Assembly (NCBI RefSeq): GCF_013403875.1
Contig: NZ_JACBNX010000007.1
Location: 1 to 64,000, forward strand
Direction of reading: 5' to 3'
Length of the DNA stretch: 64,000 nt
Source: Burkholderia guangdongensis
Lineage (GTDB): Bacteria > Pseudomonadota > Gammaproteobacteria > Burkholderiales > Burkholderiaceae
Shown: one piece after another, positions 51,150-61,125 of the stretch
How the letters are laid out: the number at the start of each line of letters is the position of its first letter
Position numbering within the stretch: position 1 is the first letter of the stretch
Position numbers and translations under genes: made by a program
Notes under the pieces: generated by a model
The model's database searches: none
What the model saw: only the letters and a program-made list of their open reading frames with translations
What the model was told of the DNA's origin: nothing

Positions 51150-54100
51150 ACAGGAAATTCAAGATCGACTTTTTCGGCACAATTGTTTGTGTCGTCCTGC
51201 CCGGCCTGATTATCTGGGCGAGGCCACAGTGGCTGGGAATCTCGGCGGCGCATCGTGGGCCTGCAATTGCCATCCTGTGTATCGTGTTCGTTGTGCTGTT
51301 ACTCGCATTCAGCTTCAGCGACTCCTCACGTCCCGCGATTGCGTGGCGAGCCGTCAGGCAATGGGCACGTGACCGTGGACCTCATGATCGTTCCGCGTCG
51401 ATGGCCGCAGAGCCTGACGAGGCGCGGTCGCGGGCGGCGGCGCTCAAGCAGTTGCTTGTCGACCGTCACGGTTGGCGCTGGCAATATCGCGAGCGATGGG
51501 TGCTGGTGACCGGCGACGAGCCTACGGTAATACGCCTGGCACCCGGCCTCATCGATTCCGGTTACGCTATCACTGACCATGCCGTTCTGCTGTACGCGAA
51601 GCAAACCCGCGACACGCTCGAGACCGAATGGCTCGACCAGATCCGCCGCCTGCGCCGCCGTCGCCCGGTCGATGCGATTGTGGCGGTGACGCGCGACCGC
51701 AGCTCGACCCATACGCCATTCGACACCGACGGGCTCGCTCAACGTCTCTCGCGCCATGCCCGTGCCCTGCGCTGGGCCGCGCCCGCGTATCTGCTCAACG
51801 TGACCGACTTTGGCGGCGAAGCGTCGAGTCCCGACGAGGCGATCGGCTTCACGTGGTCCAACGCGCGCGTCAGCGCGGACGAGATCGACACGTCGCTGCA
51901 AGACCTCACCTACAACCTGGCGGATGCCGGTGTCGTGCGCCTGACGAAAAATGCAGACGATCGCTATCCCGCCGAGCTGTCGCAGCATATTTCGAACCTT
52001 CGTCATGCGCTGTCGGGTCTGGTCGTGCAAACTGCCCAATCCCGTGTCTGGCGGCACGCAGTCCACGGGCTTCTTTTCGCACCGCTGTTCAAGGAACGGG
52101 ATCTGGCGCCGCCGCCAGCCGACGCGAACGACGGCGAGCCGCCGGCCGGCCCGCAACACCGGACGATCTGGCAGATGGTCGCCGAGCACAGCCGCAAGAT
52201 CCATGGCCGCCGAGTCGGCTTCTCGCTGTCGACGACGGCTGCGTGGCTGACCACGACCCTGATCGGTTTGTGGATCATCGGCACGATGGTATCGGGATTC
52301 ACGAACCGTGCGACGATCCAGACTGCCGGGGATACGCTCACGAAACTGGCGGGAACGCAGGACCGCACGCAGGCCATGCTGACGCTGGACGGTCTCGACA
52401 AACAGATCGACACGCTCGAGGTCCATCAGCACGACGGCGCGCCCTGGCTGACGCGCTTCGGCCTGAACCGCGACGGCGCGCTGCTCGCCGCGCTGTGGCC
52501 AGGCTACGCGCACGCCGTGCGCCGCATTCTCGTCGATCCGATTCACCACAAATTCGAAGACCGTCTGCACCAGCTCGCGTCCCTGTCGGACGCCGAAATC
52601 GCCATCGGCGGTAATGCGCGGGTGCAGGCCGCCTACGACACGCTGAAGGCCTACCTGATGCTCGCAAGGCCCGAACGCGCGGTCGCCGCCTTCCTGACCC
52701 CGCAACTCGTCGCAACGGCGGCACCCACGCGGCCGGCCAACTCGCCGCTGCCGTCGGGCGCGTGGGAAGACCTGCGCCAGCACACGATCGCCTTCTTTGC
52801 GGACCATCTGGGCCGCGGTGCGTTGCCGGCGATCGCCCCGGATCTCGGGCTCGTTGCCTCGACGCGTCAGACGGTCATCAGCGTACGCGGCATCCAGAAC
52901 TCGACCGACGCGGTCTATCAGCAGATTCTCGATGACGCGAAAGCCAAGTATCCGCCCGTCCTGCTCGCGACCCTGCTGGGCGACACGACGAGCCGCGGCC
53001 TGTTCAATACGTCCGCGGCCGTGCCGGGCGTGTTCACGCGTGCGGCGTGGGACGAGCGCATCTCGAAGGCGATCGACGACGCAAGCGAGCAGCACAACGT
53101 CGCGGGAGACTGGGTGCTGTCCGATGACAAAGCGACGCAGACCGCACCGTCAACGCTGAAGGCCGAGCTGCGCCAGCGCTACTTCGACGATTACGCGCGT
53201 GCCTGGGCGCTGTTCCTCAACAGCCTGCGCTGGCAGCCGGCGCCGACGCTGTCGGCCACGGCCGACCAGTTGACGCTGCTGGGCGATCCGCAGCGCTCGC
53301 CGCTCGTCGCGCTGATGAATGCGATCGTCTACCAGGCCGGCGCGGGCGCGACCGGCCAGTCGCTGTCGGACACCCTGATCAACAAGGCGCAGCAGCTCGT
53401 CGGCGCCGGCGGGAAGGATCCGTCGAAGCAGGCCCGGCCGCAGTCTGCACCGCTTGCCGCGGCCTTCGGCCCGATCCTGCGCCTGACCGGCAGCGATCTG
53501 GTCTCCGGCGTCCCCGCCAACGGCACGGCCGCCGCGCAGCTCGCTGCCACGGGCGATCTGAGTCTCGCGCGCTACCTCGAACGGGTCACGGCGATGCGCC
53601 TCAAAGCGTCGCAGATCGCCTCCAGCGCCGACCCGGACGCGATGGCGCGTCTGGCGGCGCAATCGGTCCTGCAGGGCAAGACGTCCGATATCGCCGACAG
53701 CCGCGACTACGCGAGCCGCTTGGCCGCGAGCCTGGGTGAGCAGTGGTCGGGCTTCGGCGAGCTGTTTCGCGCGCCGTTCGCCCAGGCGTGGCAGGTCGTC
53801 GTGCAGCCGGCCGCCTCGAGCCTGAACGAGATCTGGCGCACCGCGATCGTGGCCGACTGGAACGAGGCGTTCGGCGGCCGCTATCCGTTCGCGGACTCCG
53901 ACAACGACGCCTCACTCCCGGAAATGGCGCGCTTCATGCGGCCGGACAACGGTGTGATCACGCAGTTCGTCACGACGCAGCTCGCCGGCGTCGTCGAGCG
54001 GCACGGCGACCGGTGGGTAGCCGCGCAGGGCGCCGACCACGGCGCGCTGACGATCGATCCGGGGTTCCTGAGCAGCCTGAACACGCTCACGCGCGTCTCG

Positions 54101-54652
54101 ACGGTGCTGTTCCCGTCCGGCGACGCGCGCGTGCGGTATGAGCTGCAGGCCGTGCCGACACCGGGCGTCACCGACATGAAATTCGTGCTGTCCGGACGCG
54201 AGCTGCACTATTTCAACCAGAAGCAGGAATGGATGCCGTTCGAGTGGCCCGGCCAGTCGCTGGAAAACCTGTCGCACATCGAGTGGCGGACCGAGCAGGG
54301 CGGCCTGCGCACGGCGCTCGACTCGCCGGGCCGGCTCGGCCTGATTCGTCTGCTCGAGCGTGCGAAGGTGTCGCGGCAGGACGGCGCGCGCTATCTGCTG
54401 ACCTGGACGCCGGACACGAGCCAGGAGATTCCGCTCAGGGTGCAACTGCGCAGCGAGGCGGGCGCGGGGCCGCTCGACGTGCTGCAGTTGCGTCACTTCG
54501 CGCTGCCCGCGCGGATTTTCCTGACCGGTTCGGCGCGGTCGGGGCCGATGCTCTCGGCCAGCAATCCGCCGCCGTTGCCGGCGTCGATGATCGCGGCGGC
54601 GAAGCACGCCGCAGTGCCGCTTCCGCGTGGCGCATTGCCGGAGGTCGAGTAA
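51146..54652 (+). CDS. tssM: T6SS membrane-complex protein TssM (IcmF)
   Basis: A 1168-residue IcmF-family protein. N-terminal membrane helices at about 7-25 and 36-56, a cytoplasmic region, a third helix near 365-390 (TAAWLTTTLIGLWIIGTMVSGF), and a large periplasmic part with C-terminal IcmF domain (about 960-1150, FVLSGRELHYFNQKQEWMPFEWPG). The nucleotide-binding P-loop of many TssM proteins is replaced: the strand WVLVTGDEPTVIRLAPGL has no GxxGxGKT. It joins TssJ and TssL in the membrane channel. It overlaps the tssA start. Confidence 0.93.
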   Translation: MNRKFKIDFFGTIVCVVLPGLIIWARPQWLGISAAHRGPAIAILCIVFVVLLLAFSFSDSSRPAIAWRAVRQWARDRGPHDRSASMAAEPDEARSRAAALKQLLVDRHGWRWQYRERWVLVTGDEPTVIRLAPGLIDSGYAITDHAVLLYAKQTRDTLETEWLDQIRRLRRRRPVDAIVAVTRDRSSTHTPFDTDGLAQRLSRHARALRWAAPAYLLNVTDFGGEASSPDEAIGFTWSNARVSADEIDTSLQDLTYNLADAGVVRLTKNADDRYPAELSQHISNLRHALSGLVVQTAQSRVWRHAVHGLLFAPLFKERDLAPPPADANDGEPPAGPQHRTIWQMVAEHSRKIHGRRVGFSLSTTAAWLTTTLIGLWIIGTMVSGFTNRATIQTAGDTLTKLAGTQDRTQAMLTLDGLDKQIDTLEVHQHDGAPWLTRFGLNRDGALLAALWPGYAHAVRRILVDPIHHKFEDRLHQLASLSDAEIAIGGNARVQAAYDTLKAYLMLARPERAVAAFLTPQLVATAAPTRPANSPLPSGAWEDLRQHTIAFFADHLGRGALPAIAPDLGLVASTRQTVISVRGIQNSTDAVYQQILDDAKAKYPPVLLATLLGDTTSRGLFNTSAAVPGVFTRAAWDERISKAIDDASEQHNVAGDWVLSDDKATQTAPSTLKAELRQRYFDDYARAWALFLNSLRWQPAPTLSATADQLTLLGDPQRSPLVALMNAIVYQAGAGATGQSLSDTLINKAQQLVGAGGKDPSKQARPQSAPLAAAFGPILRLTGSDLVSGVPANGTAAAQLAATGDLSLARYLERVTAMRLKASQIASSADPDAMARLAAQSVLQGKTSDIADSRDYASRLAASLGEQWSGFGELFRAPFAQAWQVVVQPAASSLNEIWRTAIVADWNEAFGGRYPFADSDNDASLPEMARFMRPDNGVITQFVTTQLAGVVERHGDRWVAAQGADHGALTIDPGFLSSLNTLTRVSTVLFPSGDARVRYELQAVPTPGVTDMKFVLSGRELHYFNQKQEWMPFEWPGQSLENLSHIEWRTEQGGLRTALDSPGRLGLIRLLERAKVSRQDGARYLLTWTPDTSQEIPLRVQLRSEAGAGPLDVLQLRHFALPARIFLTGSARSGPMLSASNPPPLPASMIAAAKHAAVPLPRGALPEVE

Positions 54653-56235
54653 TGCTGGGCGGACTGTTCAAGAGCCTCTTTCCGGCGCGCGACGACGCCG
54701 AGCAGCTGGTGCGTGCACGGCTCGACGCGTGGAATGCATGGCTGTTACCGCTTGCCGGCGACGGCGGTGTCGGCCGCGATCCCGGCTACGAGGACGTGTT
54801 CTTCGCGCTTCGGGAGGAAACGCAGAAGCTTTCCGGCATCGATGACGGACTGATCGTCAGGTTCTGCGAACAGCTGACCAAGGAAATCGGCAAGGATCTG
54901 CGTCTGGCGGGCTACTTCGCGTTCGCCCGGCTGCGTCAGGATGGTCCGGCCGGCTTCGCGGACGGACTCGAGCTGGCGGCCGCGCTCGTCGACCGGTTCG
55001 GCGAGGCGGTGCTGCCCGTGCGCGCCGAAGCGAAGAAGGGCGCACTCGAAATGCTGGCGACCTCGCGCGTTCTCGAGTTGCTCGACGACCGAGGTGAGTT
55101 CGCGTCCGCCGATCTCGAGCGGGTGCTCACCGCGCTCGATGTGCTGGTGGCCGTCACCGGCGCGTGGCCGGAAGCGGCTCGCCCGAACCTGCGGCCGCTC
55201 ATTTCCCGTTTCGAGCGCAAAGATGAGCCGACCTGCGGGAGCGAACCCGAGGTTGCAATGCCCTCTTCGTTCGCATCGGCATCGGGTGCGTCCGGTGCGA
55301 TCGCTTCCACGCGCGATCTGCTGGACCAGGCGCGCACGATGGCAGTCTGGCTTCGCGATCAGGAAAACGGCTATCTGCCGTCGGTGCGGCTCGTGCGCAG
55401 CGTCCGCTGGGATACGCTGCATGAGGTGCCGCCGGCGGACGCAGCATCGCATACCCGCCTCGCGCCACCTCGAAGTGAACTGCGTCAGCAGATGAAACGG
55501 CTCGTGCTTCAGAAGCAGTGGCACGAACTGCTCGAACGCGTCGAAGGCGCGTTCATGGAAGGCGTCAATCACCTGTGGTTCGACCTGCAGTATTTCCAGC
55601 ACGTCGCCCTCGACCACGTCGGTGCGCCGTACACGACATGGCGCGGACTGCTGCGCGCGGACTTCGCGCTGCTCGTCGAACGGTTGCCGGGCATCGAGCG
55701 ACTGGCGTTCAACGACGGTACGCCATTCGCCGATGACACGACGCTCGAATGGATCGCGCGGTACGCGGTCGTGCGCGACCTCGAAGCCGGCGAGGCCGTC
55801 GCACCGCTGCCGGTGTCGGCCGAGCGCGGTGGCGACGCCGCCGGCGACTGGCCGGAAATCGAGGCGCAGGCGCGGGATCTGGCCGCACGCGAAGGCGTCG
55901 AGGCCGCCTTCGCGTGGCTCGACGTGCTGCCCGGTATCAAGACCGACCGCCACCGCTACCTGCAACGGCTCGTGATGGTGCGCGTTGCCGATCATACCAA
56001 CCGCCCGGATACCGCGCTGGCGCTCCTTGCCGAGCTCGATACGTCATCCCGATCGCTGCCGCTGATGCGCTGGGAGCCGGCACTGGTATTCGAGGTCAAG
56101 CAACAACTGGTTCGCGCGCTGAAGGCGATGAGCAACCGCAAGGATGCCGACAAGCCGGCGCTTGCACGCCGCATCGGCGAATTGCAGGCGGAACTGACCG
56201 TGCTCGATCCGGCGCGCGCGCTGACCCTGTCATAA
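54652..56235 (+). CDS. tssA: T6SS protein TssA (ImpA domain)
   Basis: A 527-residue TssA with an N-terminal ImpA domain and a C-terminal region with WFDLQYFQHVALDHVGAPY and helical repeats (AQARDLAAREGVEAAFAWLD). TssA primes and caps the growing sheath. The C-terminal type of extension is typical of the longer TssA subfamily. It starts inside the tssM stop (TAATG) and lies 12 bp before tssF. Confidence 0.9.
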   Translation: MLGGLFKSLFPARDDAEQLVRARLDAWNAWLLPLAGDGGVGRDPGYEDVFFALREETQKLSGIDDGLIVRFCEQLTKEIGKDLRLAGYFAFARLRQDGPAGFADGLELAAALVDRFGEAVLPVRAEAKKGALEMLATSRVLELLDDRGEFASADLERVLTALDVLVAVTGAWPEAARPNLRPLISRFERKDEPTCGSEPEVAMPSSFASASGASGAIASTRDLLDQARTMAVWLRDQENGYLPSVRLVRSVRWDTLHEVPPADAASHTRLAPPRSELRQQMKRLVLQKQWHELLERVEGAFMEGVNHLWFDLQYFQHVALDHVGAPYTTWRGLLRADFALLVERLPGIERLAFNDGTPFADDTTLEWIARYAVVRDLEAGEAVAPLPVSAERGGDAAGDWPEIEAQARDLAAREGVEAAFAWLDVLPGIKTDRHRYLQRLVMVRVADHTNRPDTALALLAELDTSSRSLPLMRWEPALVFEVKQQLVRALKAMSNRKDADKPALARRIGELQAELTVLDPARALTLS

Positions 56236-56247
56236 CAACGAAGAACA

Positions 56248-58077
56248 ATGGAAAAAGACGATCCGATCCTGCGCTACTACGAAGCGGAAATGCGCTACCT
56301 GCGCGAGTCCGGCAAGGAATTCGCGAAGGCGCATCCCGACCGGGCGCGCATGCTCAACCTCGATCGCGTCGGCGATCGCGATCCCTATGTCGAGCGGCTG
56401 TTCGAAGGCTTTGCGTTCCTGACTGGCCGGCTTCGGCAGAAGCTCGACGACGAACTGCCGGAACTCACCGAAGGGCTCGTGAGCCTGCTATGGCCGCACT
56501 ACCTGCGGATGATTCCGTCGCTGTCGGTGGTCGAGCTGATTCCGCTCGCGGAAAAACTGCAGAAGACCGAAGTGGTACCGGCCAGCGTGCCGGTGCGTTC
56601 CGCGCCGATTTCCGTGCCGATTTCCGTGCCACCAGCGGCGACCGGCGCCGAAGGCACGACACCGAAGACCGTGCGGTGCCTGTACCGGACCACGCAGGCC
56701 GTGACACTGCAACCGCTCTCGATCACCCATGCCGGGCCGGCCGTGCGTCACGATGGTCGCTCGGTGATCCGGCTCGGCTTCGCGTTGGACGGATCGGCGC
56801 TCCGCAAGGAAACGAATCTGTCGCGGCTGCGTCTGCACCTGAGCGCGGATCTGCCGACCGCATTCGCGATGCATCTCGCGCTTACGCGTCAGGTCGATGC
56901 CATCCACTGGCGCATTCCGCACATCCGCGACGGCGAAGCAGTGCCACTCGCCGGCGTGACGTTCGAGCCGGCGGGCTTCTCGACCGAAGAGCGACTGTGG
57001 CCAAAGGCCGATGCGGCATTCTCGGGCTACCAGTTGCTGCTCGAGTACTTCACGTTCCGCGAGAAATTCCTGTTCGTCGACCTGTGCGGACTGGATATCA
57101 CGAGGCTGCCCGAAAGCGCCACTCGCTTTGAGCTGGAAATCATGCTGAAGCATGCTTATCCGTCGGACCAGCGGTTCAGCGCCGAGAACGTACGGCTGTT
57201 TTGCAGCCCGGTGATCAACCTGTTCGAGCTGGATGCCGAACCGATCGAGATCGACCACCACGAAACCGAGTATCGCGTGGTGCCGGCCGGCCATCAGGGC
57301 GAGCACGTCGAAACCTATTCGGTCGACGCGATCGCGACGTTCGACCACGACACGGCGCAGCGATACGAATATGTGCCGTTCGCGACCTTCCGGCACCGCG
57401 GCGGCATGCTGCGGCACGAGGCGCCGGAGCGCTATTTCCATACGCGCGTGCGACCGGGTGCGACGGGGCTGCACGAAACCTGGGTGGTTCTCGGCGGTCA
57501 TGCATGGGAGACGATGGACACGCTGCCCGAGGAAAGTCTGTCGCTGCGCGTGACGGGAACCAACGGCCTGCTGCCGCGCAAGGGGCTGCGTGAAGTCAGT
57601 CTCGATGAGCTCGCGGCCAGCACGCCGAACGTCGCGGGCGTGCGTAATCTGGTGTCGCCAACATTGCCACTGTATCCGCCGACAGAAGACCGCTTCCAGT
57701 GGCGCGTGCTGTCGCACCTGGCACCGAACTTCCTGTCGATGATGAATGCGGAGGTGCTGCGGGGGGCGCTCGCGCTGTACGACTGGACCGACGACGAGCT
57801 GAACCGCCGGCGGCTCGAGGGCATCCTGTGGGTGTCGCAGGAACTGCTCGAGGAGGTGTCGGGTGGTTCGGTCGAGCGGGGCGTATTGATCGAGGTGACG
57901 CTCGATTCGCATGCGTTTGCGGGCGAGGGGGACGTGATGCTGTTCGGCGAGTTGCTGCATCGTTTCTTCGCGCAGTACGCGGAGATCAACCTGTTCACGA
58001 AGCTGTCGATCGTGAGCCTGCCGTTGCAGACCCGCACGACCTGGCCACGCAGCAAGGCACAACGGGGACCGCTATGA
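56248..58077 (+). CDS. tssF: T6SS baseplate protein TssF
   Basis: A 609-residue TssF, starting DDPILRYYEAEMRYLRESGKEFA. The family's DPYVERLFEGFAFLTGRLRQKLDDELPELTEGL block follows, and a FLSMMNAEVLRGALALYDWTDD near the C-terminus. It forms the baseplate wedges with TssG and TssE. Residues about 98-140 hold a short PISVP repeat. It overlaps tssG by four bases. Confidence 0.95.
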   Translation: MEKDDPILRYYEAEMRYLRESGKEFAKAHPDRARMLNLDRVGDRDPYVERLFEGFAFLTGRLRQKLDDELPELTEGLVSLLWPHYLRMIPSLSVVELIPLAEKLQKTEVVPASVPVRSAPISVPISVPPAATGAEGTTPKTVRCLYRTTQAVTLQPLSITHAGPAVRHDGRSVIRLGFALDGSALRKETNLSRLRLHLSADLPTAFAMHLALTRQVDAIHWRIPHIRDGEAVPLAGVTFEPAGFSTEERLWPKADAAFSGYQLLLEYFTFREKFLFVDLCGLDITRLPESATRFELEIMLKHAYPSDQRFSAENVRLFCSPVINLFELDAEPIEIDHHETEYRVVPAGHQGEHVETYSVDAIATFDHDTAQRYEYVPFATFRHRGGMLRHEAPERYFHTRVRPGATGLHETWVVLGGHAWETMDTLPEESLSLRVTGTNGLLPRKGLREVSLDELAASTPNVAGVRNLVSPTLPLYPPTEDRFQWRVLSHLAPNFLSMMNAEVLRGALALYDWTDDELNRRRLEGILWVSQELLEEVSGGSVERGVLIEVTLDSHAFAGEGDVMLFGELLHRFFAQYAEINLFTKLSIVSLPLQTRTTWPRSKAQRGPL

Positions 58078-59180
58078 CGCCGCGAGCGTTACCGAATCTC
58101 GAGCCGCTCGTCGCGTCGCTGCTTGCCCGTGCGCCCCGCATGAACTTCATGCAGCTGTGCCGGTTGCTCGAGGCGCGTGTGCCGGAAGCCCCCGGTTTCG
58201 GCACGCGCGACACGCTCGAGCATGAACGGGTGCGCTTTCGGCCACGGCCCCGCATGGGCTTTCCGGCGGGAGAAATCTCGGCGGTGGAGTTTGACGACGG
58301 GTCTGGCGCATTCGGCCCCGATGCGCCACCGACTGTGCGCACGACTTTCATGGGTTTGTATGGCGTCGACGCGGCGCTACCGTCGCACATGATCGACGAG
58401 ATTGCGCTGCGCGAGGAGGGGCACGAGGTCGTCGAAGCGTTTCTCGACCAGTTCAATCACCGTTTCGTCACGTTGCTGTACCGCGCGTGGAAGAAGTACC
58501 GCTACCCTGAAAGCTTCCTTCCGGCCGGCAGCGACGCGCATTCTCGCAATCTGTTGTGTCTGGCGGGGTTCGGCTGGGGCGACAAACCTCGGCGCGCCGG
58601 TCTGCCGGATTCGCGGTTGCTCGCGCTGCTGGGGCTGCTGATTCAGCATACGCGCACGCCCGAAGGGCTCGCCGGCGTCGTCGCGCTTGCCGTGCCTGGT
58701 ATCGGGGTACGCGTCGACGAGTTCTTTCCGGTCGCCACGCGCGCCGGACAGCCACAGCCGCTGACGTCATCCGGCCAGTGCGCCGCTTTATCGGAAGTGG
58801 GGGCGCGTCGGGGCCTCGGATGTGGCTACGTGCTTGGCCGGCGACTCGCCTATCGCGGCCGTGCGGTGCGCGTGACGCTGCGGCCGACGGATGTGCGGCA
58901 GGCTCACGATCTTTTGCCTGGCGCATGGCTGCATCGCGAACTGATGGCATTCGTGCAGCTGTATGTCGGTGTCAAGGCCGACGTGCACCTGCGCATGGAA
59001 GTGTCGTCACGACTCGCGCCGCGACCGGCGATTGGTCTGGCGAATTCCGGTCCGGTGCCGCGCCTCGGCTGGACGATCGTGCTGCCCGCCGACGAGGAGC
59101 GCCTGATCAATATTGCGCTGGGTATCTACGAAGCGTTCCCCACGCCGGGGCCCAATCCGCACCTGACTCAACCTGCCTGA
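58074..59180 (+). CDS. tssG: T6SS baseplate protein TssG
   Basis: A 368-residue TssG (DUF1305): FMQLCRLLEARVPEAPGFGTRDTLEHERVRFRP, FMGLYGVDAALPSHM, FLDQFNHRFVTLLYRAWKKYRYP, and LGRRLAYRG near the C-terminus. It completes the baseplate wedge with TssF and TssE. The ATG overlaps the tssF stop (ATGA) and tssJ follows after 13 bp. Confidence 0.95.
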   Translation: MTPRALPNLEPLVASLLARAPRMNFMQLCRLLEARVPEAPGFGTRDTLEHERVRFRPRPRMGFPAGEISAVEFDDGSGAFGPDAPPTVRTTFMGLYGVDAALPSHMIDEIALREEGHEVVEAFLDQFNHRFVTLLYRAWKKYRYPESFLPAGSDAHSRNLLCLAGFGWGDKPRRAGLPDSRLLALLGLLIQHTRTPEGLAGVVALAVPGIGVRVDEFFPVATRAGQPQPLTSSGQCAALSEVGARRGLGCGYVLGRRLAYRGRAVRVTLRPTDVRQAHDLLPGAWLHRELMAFVQLYVGVKADVHLRMEVSSRLAPRPAIGLANSGPVPRLGWTIVLPADEERLINIALGIYEAFPTPGPNPHLTQPA

Positions 59181-59193
59181 CCAGGGAAGATCC

Positions 59194-59724
59194 ATGACTA
59201 TCCGCTTCGCCATTTCAACCATTGTGTCCGTCCTGCTGCTGTCGGCCTGCGGCGTCTGGCAGACAGTCTCCGATGCGTCGTCGAGCGCCTATCACGCGGT
59301 CTTTTTCAAGCAGGTCAAGAGGCTCAACGTCGATCTTGCGGCGCGCGAAGCGTTGAATCCGGACGACGCTGGCCGCCCGACGTCGGTCGCGGTGCGCGTG
59401 TATCAGTTGAAGGGCCGCAAGATGTTCGATGGCGCCTCCTATGACGACCTGCTGAAAAACGACCGGACCGTGCTCGCGCAGGATCTGCAGGCCAATATGG
59501 CAACCGTCTTGAACCCGGGCGCGTCCGCGAGCCTCACGCAGCCGATGCAGCCCGACACGAAGTATGTCGCGATCGTTGCTTTCTACCGCAACCCGGGTAA
59601 CGGTGATGGCTGGAAGTACGTGACCGAGAGAAAAAAGCTCGACGCGAACGATCCGTTGCAGCTCGAACTGGTCGACCAGCTCCTGCTTGCGGCCGGTCGT
59701 GCATCCACGAATGCATCTCGATGA
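59194..59724 (+). CDS. tssJ: T6SS outer-membrane lipoprotein TssJ
   Basis: A 176-residue lipoprotein (lipobox LLSAC, Cys about 19) with the TssJ transthyretin-like fold: VKRLNVDLAAREALNPDDAGRPTSVAVRVYQLKG, the L1 loop region and FYRNPGNGDGWKY near the end. It anchors the TssJLM complex in the outer membrane. It is the last gene of the plus arm; convergent genes follow 21 bp later. Confidence 0.94.
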   Translation: MTIRFAISTIVSVLLLSACGVWQTVSDASSSAYHAVFFKQVKRLNVDLAAREALNPDDAGRPTSVAVRVYQLKGRKMFDGASYDDLLKNDRTVLAQDLQANMATVLNPGASASLTQPMQPDTKYVAIVAFYRNPGNGDGWKYVTERKKLDANDPLQLELVDQLLLAAGRASTNASR

Positions 59725-59745
59725 TGCTTCACCGTGCGGCCGAAA

Positions 59746-60147
59746 TCATCGCGACGCGTCTTTGACCGCAGGCGGTACCACCGGCTCGACGGAATCGAAA
59801 ACCTGATCCAGCGCATAGACCAGCACAAACGTGCAGCCGGTCGCGCTGCTGAACCCGGCATCGACCGTCCCGCTTTCCGCCACGCCCGCATATCCCGACC
59901 GTAGCCGTCGTCCATTCTGGACGACTTCGCCGTCCAGCACGTAAACGAATTCCGGACCGGTGTGAAAGTGATCCGGAAAGACGGCGCCCGGCGCGAACCT
60001 GACGAGCTGCATCCCACGTCCGTCGGCTTTACCGAGGTTTTTCACGTCGACACCCGGCGCGAAGCGAGACGGCGTCCACGGGATGCTCGCGGAATCGCAG
60101 CACGAAAAACATGGAGCGCACGGAGCCGGTGATCGATCGTTCGTCAT
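59746..60147 (-). CDS. Cupin-domain protein with N-terminal Cys cluster
   Basis: A 133-residue cupin. The metal-binding region is PDHFHTGPEFVYVLDGEV (two His and a Glu). The N-terminus has CAPCFSCC, four Cys in eight residues, which is unusual for a cupin. It may bind metal or sense redox state; that is inference. The ATG at 60147 follows GGAGATAT at good spacing. It is convergent with tssJ and not clearly part of any operon. Confidence 0.72.
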   Translation of the reverse strand: MTNDRSPAPCAPCFSCCDSASIPWTPSRFAPGVDVKNLGKADGRGMQLVRFAPGAVFPDHFHTGPEFVYVLDGEVVQNGRRLRSGYAGVAESGTVDAGFSSATGCTFVLVYALDQVFDSVEPVVPPAVKDASR

Positions 60148-60314
60148 ACTGAATATCTCCTTGCGGTTTCTCCCCGCCGCAAGCATGCGAGCGCGGCGCC
60201 GCTCAAGCAGGCGGACCTTCGTTCTCCTTCCCAAGTCCGCCATCCCCATATCGATGGAATGCGTCGTCGTACTGACCGGCCCGAAAAATAAAGGTGAAAG
60301 CATACATGGGGCGG

Positions 60315-60953
60315 TTATTCCGGTTTTTCCTCGGCCCGCGCGAGCATCGCATCGCCGATCTCGACCTGCTCGCGCGCCAGCAGCGCTTCGCCGGCGCCGC
60401 GAATATCCCGCGCGTCCTTGTTCTGGCTCAGCTTGCTTTTGCCGACCAGCCGCGTGATGTCGATCTGCAGACCGACGATCGACTCGAGCATCTTGTCGAT
60501 GTAATCCTTCGGCGCGTCGGCCATCTTCCACGGCTGCGGTTGCGATGCTTCGTGCGTGCGGGTCAGCCGGGCGACCACGCCGCGCACGTAGCGCTCGTCG
60601 TCGAGAATCGCGATGCGGCCGTGCGCGTGGACGACGACGTAATTCCAGGTCGGCACCTGCCGGTGGGTCTCATGCTTGCTCGGATACCAGTTCGGCGAGA
60701 TGTACGCATCGCCCGCGCGAAAGATCACGAGCACGTCGTCGCCATTCGCGACGTCCCGCCAGACCGGGTTGGCCCGCGCGACGTGCGCGCGCAGCACGCC
60801 GAACTCGCCTTCGTCCGCCGCCAGCTCGAACGGCAGGTGATTCGCGTCCAGCCCGCTCTTCCCATGCGTGATCAGCGTGCCGAACGGATGCTGCGCGATG
60901 CACGCATGCAGCGCGTCGATGCGGGGTTCGTTGAAATGGGCGGGTATGTACAT
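60315..60953 (-). CDS. FMN-binding PaiB-type protein
   Basis: A 212-residue protein of the PaiB family, small flavin-reductase-fold proteins annotated as negative transcriptional regulators in Bacillus. Visible blocks are MYIPAHFNEPRIDALHACI, HPFGTLIT, GDAYISPNWYPSK, VPTWNYVVVHAHGRI and a C-terminal GLQIDITRLVGKSKLSQN. The start is the ATG at 60953; the open frame runs upstream without homology. Divergent neighbours suggest it is monocistronic. Confidence 0.86.
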   Translation of the reverse strand: MYIPAHFNEPRIDALHACIAQHPFGTLITHGKSGLDANHLPFELAADEGEFGVLRAHVARANPVWRDVANGDDVLVIFRAGDAYISPNWYPSKHETHRQVPTWNYVVVHAHGRIAILDDERYVRGVVARLTRTHEASQPQPWKMADAPKDYIDKMLESIVGLQIDITRLVGKSKLSQNKDARDIRGAGEALLAREQVEIGDAMLARAEEKPE

Positions 60954-61125
60954 GTCGATTCCGCGAGTGGGGCGGGGCGCAGGCCCGCCGGCTCGAACGT
61001 CATCCGGGGGCGTTGCTCCGCATTGCTGCATATTGCTACGCATCGTTGCAAATTATCGCGAAAAACCGGTTCATTCAACAGATCCACTTTGGATCATTTT
61101 TACTGAACCGGAAGCCGCCTTCCCG

